From: Gnomoniopsis sp. IMI 355080
Taxonomy: Eukaryota; Ascomycota; Sordariomycetes; Diaporthales; Gnomoniaceae
Assembly: GCA_027946555.1 (NCBI GenBank)
Contig: JAPEVC010000048.1
Coordinates: 62,001-126,000, forward strand
Reading direction: 5' to 3'
Length of the DNA stretch: 64,000 nt
Shown here: in pieces, positions 46,964-57,937 of the stretch
How positions within the stretch are numbered: the first letter of the stretch is position 1
Layout of the letters: the number at the start of each line of letters is the position of its first letter
Notes under the pieces: generated by a model
Databases searched by the model: none
What the model was told of the DNA's origin: nothing
What the model saw: the letters and a program-made list of their open reading frames with translations, nothing else
Translations under genes and position numbers: made by a program

Positions 46964-49800
46964 ATGCATCTGATACCCAGAGAGGTGAGCTTCTTCTCCT
47001 ATCCCCTCCTCACTCGGCTCAGTGAGCTGTTCTGGACTGGCTTTGCTAACGCAACACATCTCGGCCCCAGCTTGATAAGCTCACCATCTCAACCTTAGGC
47101 TTCGTTGCCCAGAAGCGCCTGGCCCGTGGTCTTAAGTTGAACCATTCCGAGGCCGTCGTAAGCTTCATCTTTTGCAAAATAGCTCCGCACCATCCCTTCC
47201 CATCCTCGCGATACCAGCTCATCCGCGTACACCACTAACTTCACCCACCTAGGCTCTCATCGCCAACAACCTACAGGAGCTCATCCGTGATGGCGCCCAC
47301 ACTGTTGCGGACCTCATGTCCCTCGGCGCAACCATGCTCGGTCGCCGTCACGTCCTGCCCTCCGTCCTGGCCACTCTCCACGAGATCCAGGTCGAGGGCA
47401 CTTTCCCTACCGGCACCTATCTCGTGACCGTCCACAACCCCATTGGCTCCGACGACGGCGACCTCGCTCGCGCCCTCTATGGCAGCTTTCTTCCCATCCC
47501 CTCACAAGATCTCTTTCCTTTGCCCCAGGCCACTGCCTATGACCCGGAGCAACAGCCCGGCGCCGTCATTCCTGTCAAGACCAATAAGCACATCGAACTC
47601 AACGCCGGTCGCCGGCGCATCCGCCTCAGGGTCACCAGTAAGGGCGACCGCCCTATCCAGGTCGGCAGCCACTACCACTTCATCGAAACCAACCCGCAGC
47701 TTTCGTTTGACCGAATCGCCGCCTATGGCTTCCGCCTCGACATTCCCGCTGGCACGTCAGTGCGCTTCGAGCCCGGCGACACAAAAACCGTTACGCTCGT
47801 CGAAATTGCCGGCAACAAAATCATCCAGGGCGGTAACAACCTCGCCAGCGGCGTGGTCAGCGCCGCTCGCTCCCAGCAGATTCTCTCGAACCTGCGCAGA
47901 GCCGGCTTTGCACACGAGCCTGCACCTGCCGCGGACGCGAACCTCGTTGTAGAGGCCGCACGTATGGATCGGGCGTCGTATGCGGCCATGTTTGGACCCA
48001 CGACGGGGGATCTTGTGCGTCTGGGCATGACGGATTTGTGGGTTCGTGTAGAGAGGGACTTGACGGTATACGGCGATGAGTGTAAGTTTGGTGGGGGCAA
48101 GACGCTTCGCGAGGGGATGGGACAGGCTTCGGGGCGGCCGGATGCGCAGACGCTGGATCTCGTCGTCGTGAACGCGCTGATTGTGGACTGGTCTGGGATT
48201 TACAAGGCCGACATTGGCGTCAAGGATGGTCTGATTGTTGGGATAGGCAAGGCAGGTAATCCGGACGTCATGGAGGGCGTGACGCCGGGCATGGTGGTGG
48301 GCAGTTGTACGGACGTCATCGCGGGAGAGGGCAAAATCATTACGGCGGGCGGCATCGATACGCATATTCACTTTATCTGTCCACAGCAAGCATACGAGTC
48401 GATTGCGAGCGGTATCACCACAATGCTTGGTGGAGGCACTGGGCCTAGGTATGTCCGCGTTGCCATCATCAAAATAACTTGCTCAACTACTCTACTCACA
48501 CAAATCTCAGCGCCGGAACATCCGCCACAACTTGCACACCCGGCGCCAACTACATGCGACAAATGCTTCAAGCCTGCGATTCCCTCCCGTTAAATATCGG
48601 AATAACCGGAAAGGGCAACGACAGCGATCCCAAGGCCCTCCGCGAGCAAGTCATCGCGGGTGCCTGCGGCCTCAAGCTCCACGAGGACTGGGGCTCCACC
48701 CCCGCGGCCATCGACTCATGCCTGACGGTCTGTGACGAGCTCGACGTACAGTGCCTCATACACACGGACACGCTCAATGAGTCGGGCTTCGTCGAGAGCA
48801 CCATTGCTGCCATCAAAGGTCGCACTATCCACACATACCACACCGAGGGCGCCGGTGGCGGACACGCGCCGGACATCATCAGCGTGGTAGAGCACCCCAA
48901 CGTGTTGCCGAGCAGCACGAACCCCACGCGCCCGTACACGCGCAACACACTGGACGAGCATCTTGACATGCTCATGGTGTGCCACCACTTGTCCAAAAAT
49001 ATCCCCGAGGACGTCGCCTTTGCCGAGAGCCGCATCCGCGCTGAGACCATCGCCGCCGAAGATGTGCTGCACGACCTGGGCGCCATCAGTATGATGAGCT
49101 CGGATTCGCAGGCCATGGGCCGGTGCGGCGAGGTTATTATGAGGACGTGGAACACGGCGCACAAGAACAAGGTGCAAAGGGGTTACCTAAGCGAGGACGA
49201 GGGCACGGGCGCGGATAACCTGCGTGTGAAGCGCTACGTGAGCAAATATACTGTGAACCCGGCGAGGGCGCAAGGGATGGGTCATTTGGTGGGCAGTGTG
49301 GAGGTGGGCAAGCTGGCGGATCTGGTCGTGTGGGATCCGGCGTGGTTCGGCACGAAGCCAAGTACCGTGGTCAAGAGTGGACTGATTGCTTGGGCGCAAA
49401 TGGTGAGCTCCCCCGCTATTGCACGCCTTCTTCATTTCCCTCATTGTGCTTGTAAGTGTATGCTGACACAGTTTGAAAGGGCGACCCCAACGCCTCGATC
49501 CCCACCATTCAGCCCATCATCGCGCGGTCCATGTTCGCACCCATGGTGCCCTTTACGTCCGTCCTCTTCGTCTCCCAAGCCTCCATCGAGCACGGCGTCG
49601 TGCAGGCGTACAACCTGCGCAAGCGCGTCGAGCCTGTCAAGAACTGCCGCGGCGTTGGGAAGAAGGACATGCGGTTCAACGATGCCATGCCGCGCATGCG
49701 CGTCGACCCAGAGAGCTATGTCGTCGAGGCGGACGGGAAGGCTTGTAGTGCCGAGCCGAGCGAGACGTTGCCGTTGAGTCAAGGGGCGTTTGTTTATTGA
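46964..49800 (+). CDS. ure1: Urease (nickel-dependent urea amidohydrolase)
   Basis: Five exons: 46964-46984 (21 nt), 47071-47157, 47253-48448, 48511-49402 and 49480-49800, giving 838 residues, with gamma, beta and alpha segments fused as in plants and fungi. It splits urea into ammonia and carbamate in the cytosol. The active-site residues fall at the same numbers as in jack bean urease: H407 and H409 (THIHFICPQ), the carbamylated K490 (GLKLHEDWG), H519 (HTDTLNE), H545, the flap C592 and H593 (MVCHHL), and D633 (SSDSQAMG). All nickel ligands are therefore intact. The 48449-48510 intron splits the codon in GTGPSAGTSATTCTPG, which confirms that junction. The tiny first exon encodes MHLIPRE, the usual urease N-terminus. 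Nickel-insertion accessory genes are not in the window. Confidence 0.97.
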
Positions 49801-50063
49801 GGGAAAGGGGAAAATTAGCTTCGGGAGCACAGGTAGCTTTCAACGTAATCTGATACCAGGGTATTTCATAGCAGGTTATGCCACAGTATAATCCCAGTGG
49901 GATTCATCAGACCGGCGGGTACAATTCGAGTGGCGGCAAACTTCACGTTCGGCCTCAGAACACAAGTTTCCTCCCCAGGAAAAGATGCCACGATAAGAAG
50001 CGTGTGGATGGCCTTTGGAGTTCTCGAAACAGTGGGTATCATTGTCAATTTTTGCACCTGCGC

Positions 50064-51665
50064 CTAGTCGTACGCATCTATATGCTCCCTCACAAACTCC
50101 AGTAATTCGTTCGGGGTCATCTTCGCATCCCCTTTGAGGTCTTTCAAGACCGGTATTCCTGAGGCGTTGACATCGACCTTACCACTCTCCAGGTTCCTGG
50201 GTCCAACCACCACAATAATGCCATAGCCCTTTGTCTTTGCCTCCCGCACTTTGACGCCCACTGTCCGCGCACTATCGTCCACGTCCACAGCTAATCCGAA
50301 GACTGGCTTTGACGACCTGCCCTCACCATTCTGCACAGCCTCCGCTGTTGTCGTCTTCAGGAGCGAATCCTCGCTTCCTGTTGTTCCTAGCAGTAACGTC
50401 TGCGTCGATCTTGCCAGGTCGAGCACTTGTTGGGTGTCGTTCACTGTGAGGATCGCCACTTGTCTTGGGTTCAACCAAAACGGCCACTTTCCATTGTACT
50501 GCTCAATCAGCAGCGCCATCAATCGCTCCACACTTCCCAGCACGGCCCGGTGGATCATGACTGGCCGTACGCGGCCCACAATCGCTAACTCTTCGGGGTC
50601 CGTGGTAGTCAGCCCTCGTTGTTCCAGCTCCGGTGCAGGTGCCTCATACTCTAGCTCAAATCGCTTGGGCAACTGGAAGTCCAGCTGGATGGTTGCAGTC
50701 TGGTGCTCCTTGCCGTCCGAGTCTTTGAGGATTATGTCAATCTTTGGCCCGTAAAACGCCCCGTCTCCCTTGTTCAGTGTCCAAGGTTGCCCGGTGGCCT
50801 CGAGCGCACCCTTCAACGCGCTTTCTGCCTGATCCCACTCCTCCAGCGTGCCGATGAACTGCTCCTCCGGCCGCGTAGACAGCACGAGCCTGTACGGCCC
50901 CAATCGAAACGTCTTGTAGGCCTCCGCAACAAAGGCAAGGGTCTGTCGGATTTCCTGCTCGATCTGCGAAGGCCGGCAGAAGATGTGCCCATCGTCCTGG
51001 TGGAAGCGGCGCACGCGGGTGAGGCCCGACAGCGCGCCGGAGATTTCGTTGCGGTGCAACGGCGAGAAGTCGGCATAGCGGATTGGGAGATCGCGGTAGG
51101 AGTGGCGGTGGGCATTGAAAATGAGGCAGTGACCGGGGCAGTTCATGGGCTTGAGGCCGTACTCGTCCTCTTCCGTCTCAGCTGTTCTGCTGCCGTCGTC
51201 TTCTGCCGGAGGAGGGTCGCGGCGCGAGGGCGAGGTGCTCGTCACAGTGAACATGTCTTCGGCGTAGTTTTCGAGATGGCCTGATTTTGCCCATAGGGCC
51301 TTCTTGTAGATGGTTGGCGTGATGACTTCCTGGAAGCCATATTTGACGTATTTCTTGCGCAGGTACTCGACAAGACGGTTGAAGATGCGTGCGCCGGCGG
51401 GGAGGAAGATCGGAGAGCCTGGGCTGTAGGGGGAGGTGGTGAAGAGTTCCTGCTTGACGCCAATATCGCGGTGGTCAGGCAAGGAGAGAGGCTTCGAAGT
51501 GGGGTTGGACTTGGAGGTGGATGCGCTGCCGGCGTGGTTGGCGCATTGTCGAAACTGGAGGTGACATGTTCGTACTGAGGCTGGAAATTCGCGGTGGAAA
51601 ATCGATCTCAGATGTATATGGCGAGCTAACTGTGGACATGTCCTCGCAACTCTTTTGCCCAACAT
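50064..51665 (-). CDS. MST1: Threonyl-tRNA synthetase, mitochondrial type
   Basis: A single exon of 533 residues starting at the ATG at 51665. It charges mitochondrial tRNA-Thr. The first 60 residues are rich in Arg/Ser/His with few acids (MLGKRVARTCPQLARHIHLR), as in a mitochondrial presequence. Class II motifs follow: motif 1 FLPAGARIFNRLVEYLRKKY, motif 2 LTRVRRFHQDDGHIFC, motif 3 IHRAVLGSVERLMALL, and a C-terminal anticodon-binding domain (VAILTVNDTQQVLDLA... GIIVVVGPRNLESGKV). Candidate zinc ligands are C176 in NCPGHC, H227 in DDGHIFC and the His of IHRAVLG. The N-terminal TGS and editing domains of the cytosolic enzyme are absent, as in yeast Mst1. An acidic insertion of about 25 residues (near 143-168) precedes LKPMNCPGHC. 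It converges on urease with 263 bp between stops. Confidence 0.93.
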   Translation of the reverse strand: MLGKRVARTCPQLARHIHLRSIFHREFPASVRTCHLQFRQCANHAGSASTSKSNPTSKPLSLPDHRDIGVKQELFTTSPYSPGSPIFLPAGARIFNRLVEYLRKKYVKYGFQEVITPTIYKKALWAKSGHLENYAEDMFTVTSTSPSRRDPPPAEDDGSRTAETEEDEYGLKPMNCPGHCLIFNAHRHSYRDLPIRYADFSPLHRNEISGALSGLTRVRRFHQDDGHIFCRPSQIEQEIRQTLAFVAEAYKTFRLGPYRLVLSTRPEEQFIGTLEEWDQAESALKGALEATGQPWTLNKGDGAFYGPKIDIILKDSDGKEHQTATIQLDFQLPKRFELEYEAPAPELEQRGLTTTDPEELAIVGRVRPVMIHRAVLGSVERLMALLIEQYNGKWPFWLNPRQVAILTVNDTQQVLDLARSTQTLLLGTTGSEDSLLKTTTAEAVQNGEGRSSKPVFGLAVDVDDSARTVGVKVREAKTKGYGIIVVVGPRNLESGKVDVNASGIPVLKDLKGDAKMTPNELLEFVREHIDAYD

Positions 51666-52472
51666 AGCGGCGTGTTATGGCGCCTCACATCTGGCCCGGC
51701 TCGGAGTCTTGTGACAGGAAGAGACGACGACGTTGGGATCGACGAAACTCATTTTCAACCTCAAGCTTCCCAGAGCTTCGACTTCCCGGGGCAGTGGGCC
51801 CTCCTAGGTGAACCCCTGTATCTAAATGACAGGGGTATCGAGCAAGGGTCCACATGGTCACATCACCCGCCTTTTCAACGTCATCCTGACTTTGGGTGTG
51901 TGAATGGGTTCCTTCAACATGCCACACAACGGACCGGCCGTGCATAGCCAAATCGCCTCATTTCAGCCCGTCAAAAGTATCTACGAACTTGGGTGCTCCA
52001 TCTTATCCTCAGTATTCAGATATTCATCGTTCAAACCTGCCTGGCCCGTGACTCATCGTGCTGCTTGCTCCCTTGGAACCTCCGCGTCTCGCACACACGC
52101 GCCTAGGCAGCATATCCACATACAACTCGCGCCTTGCCACCTCGCTAGACGCGCCGCGCTCAGCACTTTGTTTACTTTATTTAAGCTTCCGTCAACCTAG
52201 AACAACTTGAAACTATTTTTTGACCCTTTCTTTGTTGTCGTTGCTTCCCGGCAGCTGATCTAAATCCGTATCACTTGCCCTATTCGTCGTCTCGCCGGCA
52301 CTTCCAAACTCACAACCAAGTTTCTTTGTGCGTCTACGCCTTTAAGGTGATCAAAGACATTCCGCAGACCGCACGAGACTGTGCCTGCAGCTACAAGTTC
52401 TTTATTTGCACCCACACTCCTTTTGCGGACCTGTCGCCATCCCAAGACGGGGTCAGACAAATCGAAATCAGC
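51666..52472. other. Divergent promoter region
   Basis: About 0.8 kb between the MST1 start and the start of the membrane/coiled-coil gene. The open frame of the latter continues upstream to 52275 without an ATG. No repeat or RNA gene was seen. Confidence 0.5.
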
Positions 52473-54260
52473 ATGAGCCGCTCCAGGACAAGGAAACAGG
52501 AGCTTCCTATCGAGACATCCTGGCGCATGGTTGAAGGCGAACACGACAGCTTTGACACGTCTTTGGTTCCTCCAGATGAGATAATCGATGAGGATATAGT
52601 CTTATCGTCCGGCCCTTCGCAATTGTCAAACCTGTCAAACTTATCACAATTATCGCAATTATCGTCACAATCGAACGGAGATTGGCACATAGGCGGCTCG
52701 CAGGACACAAGCACCATTCACGATTTCATCAGCAAAGCAGATGACGAAAGGGTGATTATGAGGTCGCCATTTGAACCATCTGTGCCCGGAGCTGTGAGAC
52801 GGTCGCCGAGGTCTCAGAACCAGAACAAGGAGAGTCGTTCGCCAGAGCCTCAGTTTTACATGCCCAGAATCGATGTTGACAGCCCGCGCCGCACATCCTC
52901 TGCCGGCTCGGCGAGGACTATAAAACCGAGCGACGAACAGAATTTCCGACAAAGACGAAGTGCTGGTCAGAACTCCACTAGAGCCAAGCGCTCGGCTCCC
53001 AAGTCACTATTCGCGGATTCAGGGTCATCGCCAACCATGGGAGAGCGCATGTCTTCTGATATCCCACACGGGCTTTACAACATCTTCAGTTGGTGTTTTG
53101 GTGTCTTGGGCATGGCTTTCCGATTCGCTCAGAAGCCTTTGGCCATCGGCCTTGCTCTCTACCTGGTTTTTGGCGGACTCATACTCGCTTCCAACTGGCT
53201 CACGAACTCTTTCTACACTGCACTCTCACCCGTTTGCAACATCCCCGGTTTGACAAATTTCGTTGATATTCCTTTTTGCCCCACCACGCCAAATGGAGCG
53301 CGTGATCGCACACGGCCCATAGAGTTTGACAGTCTCATGTCCGTCGAAGCTGCATTCGAGCAGGTCTACGAAAAGTCCGCAACCGGCGTGTCACTGCCCC
53401 TGGAGATGAAGCGCAGCGAGACTGCCATTCGCGACCTGCGCAGCATGGTCAAATTCTCCAAGATTCAGGGAAAAGAGGAACTCGTTGAGCATTTCACCGA
53501 TTTCATAGACGCAGCTAGCAGAGCCTCGGACGACCTCCAGTCCTTCAATGTCCATGTGGGATCCGCAGTGGACTCGGTCATCAGCCTCAACAGGTGGACA
53601 ACACGCTACTTGAGTGGGCTGGACGCCGCGGAGAAAGCATCACAGGGTCTGATTACAGGCATGGTCGCCAAGGTCTTTTCGCCCTTCCAACCGGCCGTCT
53701 ACAGCGACAACAACTTGGCAGATAAGTACATCGAGGTCACTGCTATGCTCTCTGAAAAGATCGACGACCTTATCAGAGAAGCCGTAGTGGTCAAGGGCAC
53801 GCTCGTATCCGCACAAGGCCACCTGCAAATCATCAATGAATGGGTATATCGCACGCGCGGCGACGTTGAGGGTATGAAGAAAGGCCAAATCTGGGAGCTG
53901 CTTCTTACCCTTGTCGGAGCCAACTCTGGGCGGAAGCGCACCATTGGTGAACACCTCAAGCTTCTCGACGAAGTGGACTCACAGCGGAACACGGCACTGG
54001 CGCGGGTAACGGAGCTGATCAGGGACCTGCAGACGATGAAACTGGAGCTCGAGCAGCTACGCGACGCGACGGCGGCGCCGGCGAGTCTGGGAGAACCACA
54101 GAGCGGACCGCTGACGATCGACTATCACATTGACACGATCAATGCTGGGGTCGAGAGGCTGCAGACGGCGAGGAGGCGGATCCGGGACATTGAGAACGAT
54201 CGAGTCAAGGAGGCATTGCTCCGGGGGAAGGAGGCACAAAGGCAGATAGATGCCTCTTAA
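52473..54260 (+). CDS. Conserved fungal membrane protein with C-terminal coiled coil
   Basis: A single exon of 595 residues from the first ATG (MSRSRTRKQELPIE). The N-terminal 200 residues are polar and Ser/Arg-rich with a Leu-Ser-Gln-Leu repeat (LSNLSNLSQLSQLSSQS, about 51-67). A hydrophobic region at about 203-242 holds one clear membrane helix (LAIGLALYLVFGGLILASNW) and a weaker one before it. The remainder is helical, with EVTAMLSEKIDDLIREAVVV and a final coiled coil (VTELIRDLQTMKLELEQLRD and VERLQTARRRIRDIENDRVK). I do not recognise a named family. The pattern suggests a nuclear-envelope or ER membrane protein with a long helical domain, but that is inference. It shares a divergent promoter region with MST1. 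Confidence 0.85.
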   Translation: MSRSRTRKQELPIETSWRMVEGEHDSFDTSLVPPDEIIDEDIVLSSGPSQLSNLSNLSQLSQLSSQSNGDWHIGGSQDTSTIHDFISKADDERVIMRSPFEPSVPGAVRRSPRSQNQNKESRSPEPQFYMPRIDVDSPRRTSSAGSARTIKPSDEQNFRQRRSAGQNSTRAKRSAPKSLFADSGSSPTMGERMSSDIPHGLYNIFSWCFGVLGMAFRFAQKPLAIGLALYLVFGGLILASNWLTNSFYTALSPVCNIPGLTNFVDIPFCPTTPNGARDRTRPIEFDSLMSVEAAFEQVYEKSATGVSLPLEMKRSETAIRDLRSMVKFSKIQGKEELVEHFTDFIDAASRASDDLQSFNVHVGSAVDSVISLNRWTTRYLSGLDAAEKASQGLITGMVAKVFSPFQPAVYSDNNLADKYIEVTAMLSEKIDDLIREAVVVKGTLVSAQGHLQIINEWVYRTRGDVEGMKKGQIWELLLTLVGANSGRKRTIGEHLKLLDEVDSQRNTALARVTELIRDLQTMKLELEQLRDATAAPASLGEPQSGPLTIDYHIDTINAGVERLQTARRRIRDIENDRVKEALLRGKEAQRQIDAS

Positions 54261-54904
54261 CCTACAAGTGGTCGGTCTTTGGGGTCTCTGGTTATCTGCT
54301 ACCTTTCTCCGTCTCGTTTGGAAAACAGTCTTTGGATCACCCTGACGTCGTTTGTGCTAAATGGCGTGAACGTCAAGCAGAATTGGACATCAGGCGCATA
54401 GCGAAAATGGTCTTTCTTTGGGCGCTTCAGAAATATAGAGGTTGGAGCGAGATCTCGCGTACGTGTCGGGGCGACGTGACTCTGGGGTGGATTTTTGTGT
54501 ATTTATGAGACGACAGCAAATACGTGATACCCGTAGCTTTCAAATTCGCATCGTGTCTTATGTCAGACTATCATTATGATTTCGTCGCAATGGACTATGA
54601 GCAGGTAAAGATCCCGCTATGAGACCATGGGGAGAGAGCTCTTACGAGTTGTCCCAAGAAAGAAGCACAGCATGAATGGTTTTATGTACAAATTGTTCGC
54701 CGTGATCGACTGGCCTCTACCATAACGAATGCAGACCTTTCTGTCTATACAGGCGTTGCTAATCGAAATGGTGAAGTCGTGTTGGTTGGCGTTCGTCTGT
54801 ATACCAGATAGCCACCGCTTCGTCAGAGTGATAGTTTTCCCATGGCACCGATGGATCCATCGACATCACTTTATTATTTTTGAGACCACGCGACCCTTGC
54901 CACC
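54261..54904. other. Intergenic region between convergent genes
   Basis: About 640 bp between two stop codons on opposite strands; it should contain both 3' UTRs. Nothing else was seen. Confidence 0.5.
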
Positions 54905-55804
54905 TCAAGCATCGGCATCCTCATCAGAGTACTGCACCTCCTCTTCCCCTTGCTGGAAAATCACCTTTTCTGCCAACGCCAACGTCTTCCTCACCGGCAA
55001 GCCCACCACGTTATCGACACATCCTTCCACCTTCTCCACCAACACCAAGCCCCCAACTCCCTGTACTGCATACCCACCCGCCTTATCCGCACCCTCTCTT
55101 GTCTTCACATATGTCTCAATCACGTCATCGCCCAGCCCGTCGCTCTCCTGCGCAAAGAACACCTTTGTCTCTTCCGTATGACTGGCAATCTCGTAGCCCG
55201 GATGGCTCGCATCCGCTTTCGGCGCCAGAACCCACACCGAGGTGAGAACCTTGTGTACGCGCGTGTCGCGCAGGTGCTTCAGCATCTCCTTGTGGTCGGC
55301 CTCGTTGCGGGGCTTCTCAAGAATGCGCCCAGAACTGGACACAATCACCGTGTCTGCCGCAATCACCAGCTCCGGGTCCGCCGGCGGCGCGGCCTTGGAG
55401 TTGCCCTCTGCGACGGCGGCTTGCTCGGCGAGCGCGGTCTCGTACACGTCCATGCATTTTTGCCGCGCCGTGTCGGAGACGTACTCGTACGGGGTGGTGG
55501 CGGTCTTGGAGAGGTTTTCGGGCTTGGTGGACGCCTTGACCTCGAGGTCGCGGAGGCCGACCTGGGCCAGGAGGGCTTTGCGGCGCGGCGAGGCCGAGGC
55601 GAGGATCACGCGCTTGCCGCGCAGGTGGGTGATGATGGGCAGCTCGAAGGGGAGGGGTCCCTTTTTGATGGGGGCGCTTTGGCGCAGCTTGATGCCGTGC
55701 TCGCGTGCGGACTGTATGTAGTTCGGCACAGGGTCGGAGGGGACGGATGTGTAGGCCATGGCGACGGTGTTGGATCCAAAGCTGAGGCTGAAGAACTTCT
55801 TCAT
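54905..55804 (-). CDS. Maf-like nucleotide pyrophosphatase
   Basis: A single exon of 299 residues from the ATG at 55804 (MKKFFSLSFGS). The open frame continues upstream to 55918 but only with a GTG, so I take the first ATG; a second ATG 15 codons later (MAYTSVPSD) is possible. Maf proteins hydrolyse non-canonical or modified nucleoside triphosphates to monophosphates and so clean the nucleotide pool. Visible motifs are the substrate loop ILASASPRRKALLAQVGL, the basic/aromatic KPENLSK and EYVSDTARQK, the catalytic strand VIAADTVIV with its Asp, LEKPRNEADHKEMLKHLRD, and GGYAVQGVGGLVLVEKVEG near the C-terminus. All key parts look intact. The N-terminal extension of about 55 residues is longer than in bacterial Maf. 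Confidence 0.92.
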   Translation of the reverse strand: MKKFFSLSFGSNTVAMAYTSVPSDPVPNYIQSAREHGIKLRQSAPIKKGPLPFELPIITHLRGKRVILASASPRRKALLAQVGLRDLEVKASTKPENLSKTATTPYEYVSDTARQKCMDVYETALAEQAAVAEGNSKAAPPADPELVIAADTVIVSSSGRILEKPRNEADHKEMLKHLRDTRVHKVLTSVWVLAPKADASHPGYEIASHTEETKVFFAQESDGLGDDVIETYVKTREGADKAGGYAVQGVGGLVLVEKVEGCVDNVVGLPVRKTLALAEKVIFQQGEEEVQYSDEDADA

Positions 55805-56647
55805 GGAGGAGGAAGACAAGATAGACGGGCGGTTGGTAGATGCTTGCTGCTCGACTAGGTTAGGTACCTGGTTAGCGGTTGAGTCAGGGGAACTTATACA
55901 TAGTAGAAGCTCATTCACGGGCGTGTTGCTGCCCCACCTTACTGGGACAGGGGCGTGGGAAGATGCCTACCGACGTAATGGTAAGGTACCTAGGTACTCA
56001 CTGTACCGTATGTAGGTATATACTTCGCGTCCATGCTTCAAATAGGCGCGCAACTGCGCTTAGGACACATTCATTCGAGTTTCATGGCAGCAAGACAGCG
56101 TCTGCCTCTCTTCCTTTAATCGCAATTTTCGGCTCATTTCACAAGGTCCTAATTTTCGGGTTAATGGTCTGATTATGGAAGTTTTCACTCAATTTCAAGA
56201 ATACACGATATACAGTGTATTAAGAAGGGGTCGAATCACGAGTGACAACATCTAAACTGCCCATCTTACCAATGCGGTCGTGTTGTTTTTGGTAAAGTCA
56301 AGTTTCTCTGATATTGGAAAGATGAAGATTACAGTCTGTAATCTCGAGGTCTGGACGCTCATACATAAAATCTCTCGTTCGCAGATGAGCCTACGCACAA
56401 AATACGCCGTTGAACGTCTGAGAGCTCCCCTCTTCATGATCGCTTTTCAGCTGAGAACCGATGATTGACCAACTCCACAGAATCTGTAACCTGGAGACCA
56501 CGCATCACTGCACAGTATTGACTGCAGCACTTTTAGGGAGACGATGAACGAACGGTCACCTGCACACACGTAGCTTAAGGTCGTTTCTCTACTTCCTGGG
56601 ACCTTGCTGCAAGAAGATGAAGTATTTGGCTTGGTCCGTATCTCTGT
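55805..56647. other. Intergenic region with TACCTAGGTA
   Basis: About 840 bp between the Maf-like start and the stop of the kinase-like gene, both on the minus strand. It holds the fourth exact TACCTAGGTA copy. No coding sequence is supported. Confidence 0.5.
55987..55996. repeat. TACCTAGGTA palindrome, copy 4
   Basis: Exact 10-bp palindrome within AAGGTACCTAGGTACT, about 180 bp upstream of the Maf-like start codon. A related stretch AGGTTAGGTACCTGG lies at about 55857. Confidence 0.75.
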
Positions 56648-57937
56648 CTATAGCGTCGATTTTCGCAGCCAAGTCAACCATTCTGGGTTGTGCAGGATGG
56701 ATCTAACTCTTCCCTCGAGCCATTCTGTGTTGCCCCAGAATCCCCAGCTCGCTTGAAATCTCAGCCAATCGACCAGGGCGGTCTCCCAATGGCGGACGAA
56801 AACCTCCCAGTCGTAGACTCTACCCGAGACTCGCCGTATCTCCTCTATGTAGCAACGCAGCAGTCGCTCCTCGCCCGTTCCCATAGACAGCCGGGCTTGC
56901 TCGTTCTTCCCGAGCATGGACCGTGGCACGGAGCAGGTGAATAGCTTAGCAAGATCACAGACACCGAAACCCAGACCGACATACTGGAAATCGAAAAAGG
57001 CGACCTTGTCACCCTTCTTGTTCGTGAACAGGTTCTCGGACTTGACATCTCCGTGTATCAAGGTCTCGTACTCGGACATTCCAACCTTACCATCGGACTT
57101 GGTCTTCGGTGCCAACGCCTGCGCCACAAGCTCTGCGACTGACAGGTCTAATCCCTCGAGCGGCTGACAGAGCGCCTCGGACCACTCAGTGCCCTCTTCG
57201 CAGAGGTTACCATACTCACTCTGTCTGGTGGCCAAGTATGTATAGCCACCATACAGCCAGACACGAGCCGCTCGCTCGCTCTCCGCAACTTTGACGATGA
57301 CCTCGCCTTGCTCCTCCAAGTGTTGCAATGGCGGTCGCACCAGTTTGCTACGATCTAAGAGACCATCTCCCCCTCCGCGGACGCGGTCCCACCAGAAGCC
57401 GTGGAAGCCGGCCAGCCACTCCAGCGCTGCATGGACTTGAGTCTCTGTGAGCGTAGCACGCTTCTCACCCGCTACGGGGAACGCTGGCCGCAGATCCGTC
57501 AGCAGCATGGCTGTCTTGAACTCAAAATCTGACTCTGCGGTGCCATTGCTGCTCTGTAGTTTGGCTGCCATACCCTCGCTCGAGTTCAAGCTCGCGTGAC
57601 AGGATGCAACGGCGATATACGGAGGGAGGAGCGGCGCGAGGTGGGTGTAGAACGCAAGCTCGACCTGGTATGACAGAAGCTTCCGTATATGCCCTTCCTC
57701 CGATTTGGATCCATTTATAATGTGGGGTGGAGTGATATATTTGAGGACGAAGGATTGATGCCCGGTACGTTCCTGATCCTGCTCAGACGTGCCGTCGGCG
57801 GTGGGAGCAGCGAGAATGTGGCAGATGTGTCCGTATCCTGCCCATAGCGATTGAAGCGTTCGACATGAAACGAGACGTAAATCTCTTGTGGCAAGGAGTT
57901 CATGCGCAACTCGCTCAATATCAGCCTGAGATGGCAT
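56648..57937 (-). CDS. Aminoglycoside-phosphotransferase-like small-molecule kinase
   Basis: A single exon of 429 residues from the first ATG (MPSQADIERVAHELL). It has the APH/choline-kinase fold signature. The Brenner catalytic loop is LIHGDVKSENLF with H295, D297 and N302. The metal-binding segment is FFDFQYVGLGFGVCDLAKLF with D316. Upstream, VLKYITPP supplies the ATP-binding Lys, and LEWLAGFHGFWWDR is the helix usual before the C-lobe. The segment resembles the eukaryotic branch that includes ecdysteroid-kinase-like proteins. The substrate cannot be told from sequence; no resistance role is implied. It is divergent from the INO4-like bHLH gene, 418 bp away. Confidence 0.85.
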   Translation of the reverse strand: MPSQADIERVAHELLATRDLRLVSCRTLQSLWAGYGHICHILAAPTADGTSEQDQERTGHQSFVLKYITPPHIINGSKSEEGHIRKLLSYQVELAFYTHLAPLLPPYIAVASCHASLNSSEGMAAKLQSSNGTAESDFEFKTAMLLTDLRPAFPVAGEKRATLTETQVHAALEWLAGFHGFWWDRVRGGGDGLLDRSKLVRPPLQHLEEQGEVIVKVAESERAARVWLYGGYTYLATRQSEYGNLCEEGTEWSEALCQPLEGLDLSVAELVAQALAPKTKSDGKVGMSEYETLIHGDVKSENLFTNKKGDKVAFFDFQYVGLGFGVCDLAKLFTCSVPRSMLGKNEQARLSMGTGEERLLRCYIEEIRRVSGRVYDWEVFVRHWETALVDWLRFQASWGFWGNTEWLEGRVRSILHNPEWLTWLRKSTL

